Assembly: GCF_010500955.1 (NCBI RefSeq)
Contig: NZ_QVMJ01000001.1
Span: 248,001-312,000 of the forward strand
Direction of reading: 5' to 3'
Length of the DNA stretch: 64,000 bases
Source of the DNA: Bacteroides sp. 519
Lineage (GTDB): Bacteria; Bacteroidota; Bacteroidia; Bacteroidales; Bacteroidaceae
Part shown: piece by piece, positions 62,047-64,000 of the stretch
How positions within the stretch are numbered: position 1 is the first letter of the stretch
Layout of the letters: every line of letters begins with the position of its first letter
Notes under the pieces: generated by a model
Seen by the model: the letters and a program-made list of their open reading frames with translations, nothing else
Databases searched by the model: none
Told to the model about the DNA's origin: nothing
Translations under genes and position numbers: made by a program

Positions 62047-62368
62047 ATAGCTTATGGTTTGTTACTAAATCGTTTAAACATTCTGAATTGCTCTTAATCA
62101 GTCGTTCTTCCAGCATCCGTTTTATTTCTCCGATTTTGTAGAAATATCGACCCCGAATATTGGAATAGGCGATTGTGCCTGATACCCGAAGCCTTTGTAA
62201 TGTTTTGTCGCTGATTTTTAAGAATGTGCAGACTTCGTAACTATCCACCCATATTTCATCTTCGTTTATATCTTCCGATTCCTGTTTGTTAAGGATATAA
62301 TCTGCAATGGCGTTAATCTTTGCTTCCAATTCCTTAAATGCTTTTGATTCTATCGTTATGACATCCAT
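62009..62368 (-). CDS. Excisionase-like helix-turn-helix protein
   Basis: 119 residues: an N-terminal helix (KAFKELEAKINAIADYILNK), a winged helix (WVDSYEVCTFLKISDKTLQR, LRVSGTIAYSNIRGRYFYKI) and a basic tail. It is the first gene of a three-gene unit with the primase-helicase and a second such protein. It is probably a regulator or excision factor. A CATCTTTG box lies about 25 bp before its start. Confidence 0.82.
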   Translation of the reverse strand: MDVITIESKAFKELEAKINAIADYILNKQESEDINEDEIWVDSYEVCTFLKISDKTLQRLRVSGTIAYSNIRGRYFYKIGEIKRMLEERLIKSNSECLNDLVTNHKLYVKERRNLRKNK

Positions 62369-62430
62369 AATTGTAACTAATTGATTTGCTGCAAAGATGA
62401 AGGGATAAAATCAAATAAAAACCACAGTTT

Positions 62431-62494
62431 TACCCACCTGTGGTGAAATTTTTATTCAATAAAGAAGGCGAAACATTGATAGCTTCGCCTTTGG
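62431..62494 (-). terminator. Two tandem terminators after rteC
   Basis: On the minus strand AAAGGCGAA..TTCGCCTT with CTTTATT, then ACCACAG..CTGTGGT with TTTTTATTT. Together they isolate the excisionase-like operon from rteC. Confidence 0.7.
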
Positions 62495-62499
62495 TAACT

Positions 62500-62519
62500 T
62501 GCCAGTACCTCGTATCGGA
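62500..62519 (+). repeat. 20-bp inverted copy of the leader P1 arm
   Basis: TGCCAGTACCTCGTATCGGA is exactly the reverse complement of 59490-59509, which is the 3' P1 arm of leader copy B including its variable bases. The two lie 3 kb apart in opposite orientation, flanking the excisionase/primase module. Confidence 0.75.
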
Positions 62520-62529
62520 TTGACAGTAA

Positions 62530-63381
62530 TTAATCCTCTTCTTCCATCCGCCGAAGAAGATTCTTTTGTAGAATATCTAAATACCTTGTTCTGTTGATTT
62601 TACGTCCCTTTATCTCCATGTATATGTGATAGAAGTCCCCCAAATCTATATTGAACATCTTTTCAAAATTCACAGCTATTGTTTTTATATCAGTATTTCC
62701 CTTATCGAATGCACCGCAAGTATCAAAGGCGTAAATCAGTTCAACAAGCCCACGTTTTGAGCCTGTCCAAGTCATTTGACAACAAGAACCCTGATTCCTT
62801 TTCCGAAGACCTTCATTTGTTAGTTCTTTTATCCTGTTCGTGAGGTAAATTTTAATTAACTCGTTGGCTAAAATTTTTGCGACCTTGAAATCATAACTGG
62901 TGGAGAACTGTGGGTCTGAATCGAAAAAAGAATTATCTATAATCAAATGTATATCTGGCTTTCCACGAAGAAAGTATTTATCGTCAAGATAACAGGCATT
63001 TGTTCGGTAGTATTGATAAAAAGTGAGATTTTGATTGAAAAAAGTAGTGAGAGAATCTAATTCTGATACATAATATTGCGTTTGAACATCATCGCTTCCG
63101 GTAGGACGTTTTAACTCAATATTGTAAATGCTATTGTAATAGATTAATTTACTACTAATTTGAGGTTTCAAGTGTTTGAAAAACAATATTTCTTCTGAAT
63201 TATCCTGAAATTTATAATTCAATACGAACGACTTTAAATCAGAAATTATATCCTGTAAGTAATTAATTACTTTTTTACACACATGGAGAAAGTCGGATTC
63301 GTTTAATTCTATTGTTTGAATTTCCGAATCCATTTCCTGTAATAGATTGCTGAAATAGTCTTTTATTGTTATTTCTCCCAT
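62530..63381 (-). CDS. rteC: RteC-family regulator
   Basis: 283 residues. RteC of CTnDOT activates excision genes. Landmarks: ILFFKHLKPQISSKLIYYNS, LKRPTGSDDVQ, DDKYFLRGKPDIHL, FSTSYDFKVAKILANELIKI, and the DNA-binding C-terminal half with WTGSKRGLVELIYAFDTCGA and FEKMFNIDLGDFYHIYMEIK. It is directly upstream (on the minus strand) of the excisionase-like operon, where RteC would be expected to act. A paralogue lies at the left edge of the window. Confidence 0.9.
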   Translation of the reverse strand: MGEITIKDYFSNLLQEMDSEIQTIELNESDFLHVCKKVINYLQDIISDLKSFVLNYKFQDNSEEILFFKHLKPQISSKLIYYNSIYNIELKRPTGSDDVQTQYYVSELDSLTTFFNQNLTFYQYYRTNACYLDDKYFLRGKPDIHLIIDNSFFDSDPQFSTSYDFKVAKILANELIKIYLTNRIKELTNEGLRKRNQGSCCQMTWTGSKRGLVELIYAFDTCGAFDKGNTDIKTIAVNFEKMFNIDLGDFYHIYMEIKGRKINRTRYLDILQKNLLRRMEEED

Positions 63382-63456
63382 CGTAGTTATCGTTTTGATT
63401 CCTGATGATATATTTATTTTCTCATTTTCATATATTTTTATCTGTGATAAAACAGT

Positions 63457-63494
63457 AAGAACCTGAATCCGCTAAAAAACAGTTTCAGGTTCTT
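63457..63494. terminator. Terminator between arsA and rteC
   Basis: AAGAACCTGAA pairs with TTCAGGTTCTT around a 16-bp loop. T-rich sequence follows on the minus strand. Confidence 0.7.
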
Positions 63495-63557
63495 ATCTCA
63501 AAAAGGATAACTTACATAGAGAATAAGAAAATTCCTATTCCTTCCTGTTTTGTAGCA

Positions 63558-64000
63558 TTACACCTTTTCTTTCCATTCTATAACTGCAAAGTTTCCCTCT
63601 GAAATTTCCTTTACTTTATTAATCCATTGTACTTCGCTTAGTGCTTTGGCTTTAAGGAATGGACTATTCGTTGAAGTAAGCAGCAGACTGGAATTAACTA
63701 CCCACCATTTGTTTTTAATTCCGGCACGTTGTAAATCCTGTTGCAGCCTTTGTGCTTCAAATACAGGCGTTGTTTCGGGCAGAGTTACAATAACCACCTC
63801 TGTTTCCTTCTCATTCCGTAAACGAGGCAGCAGGTTTTGAACCGCAGGAGTAATATTTCCCTGTGTCCGTTCCACTTCTTTATGATAACTTTGAGTTGAA
63901 TCCAATAATAGCAACGTGTGTCCGGTAGGGGCAGTATCTATCACTACCACTTCATTATCCGCTTTGGCAACAATTTCGGCAAAGGAATTAAAAACAGCGA
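63558..64000 (-). CDS. arsA: Arsenical pump-driving ATPase ArsA, C-terminal part (window edge)
   Basis: The frame is open to the window edge, so about 147 residues of the C-terminus are visible. The key motif DTAPTGHTLLLLDSTQSYHK is the A2-domain signal-transduction sequence of ArsA. IVTLPETTPVFEAQRLQQDL and WWVVNSSLLLTSTNSPFLKA are also typical. ArsA energises arsenite export with ArsB/ArsD partners, presumably encoded beyond the edge. It is resistance cargo of the transposon. Confidence 0.92.
   Translation of the reverse strand, partial: AVFNSFAEIVAKADNEVVVIDTAPTGHTLLLLDSTQSYHKEVERTQGNITPAVQNLLPRLRNEKETEVVIVTLPETTPVFEAQRLQQDLQRAGIKNKWWVVNSSLLLTSTNSPFLKAKALSEVQWINKVKEISEGNFAVIEWKEKV

Noticed and set aside
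1..64000. CRISPR arrays or rRNA genes.
   Set aside because: No regularly spaced direct repeats and no rRNA sequence were seen.

Overview
The window is Bacteroidales DNA (Bacteroides, Parabacteroides or Dysgonomonas type). The evidence is the -7 promoter boxes of the form TAnnTTTG, a MutS2 of the Bacteroidetes kind, a LytS/LytTR two-component pair, RteC-family regulators, and a complete CTnDOT-style transfer operon. Chromosomal backbone is scarce: mutS2, a tRNA-Ser(UGA) and an ACT-domain gene (about 17.4-20.6 kb). Nearly everything else is mobile or accessory.

Region 1-15.4 kb. Two minus-strand clusters occur: a histidine kinase/LytTR regulator/DUF4405 set (8.8-11.0 kb) and an efflux operon. 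The operon holds a barrel protein, TolC, adaptor, RND pump, LpxL-like acyltransferase, a repeat-containing small protein, a 34-residue membrane peptide and, as last gene, an rteC-like gene. A RibD-type dihydrofolate reductase follows; its structured 5' leader has been split by an IS110-family element. Then come debris of an IntDOT-like integrase and a UvrD-like helicase. Region 15.4-17.3 kb holds two AraC/GyrI-type regulators, the first truncated.

Region 20.6-30.8 kb. A 10.1-kb mobilizable element sits in the 3' end of tRNA-Ser, bounded by a 13-bp direct repeat. It carries an integrase, an AAA/DUF4143 ATPase, DUF3853, a split primase/helicase pair, a MobV relaxase with a hairpin-rich candidate oriT, and a Septu-like (PtuA ATPase + PtuB HNH) anti-phage operon next to the tRNA.

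Region 31-64 kb. This is a conjugative transposon running off the right edge. It contains an IntDOT-like integrase, ORF6N, a CDF metal exporter, ardA and small proteins, a divergent pair of HEPN-motif genes (candidate defence cargo), traQ-traA on the minus strand, a regulatory/oriT gap, mobA-mobB-mobC, a membrane coiled-coil cargo gene, DUF3945, topB, a second dihydrofolate reductase with an intact copy of the structured leader, an excisionase-like/primase-helicase/excisionase-like module, rteC, and the end of arsA.

The observations most worth following are: (1) the roughly 180-nt minus-strand leader RNA, present twice upstream of unrelated-looking RibD-type reductases, with compensatory changes in three helices and a possible pseudoknot; (2) the HEPN/HEPN divergent pair; (3) a short box with a hairpin leader shared by traE and traN, and the box alone at topB; (4) the Septu-bearing tRNA-Ser element.
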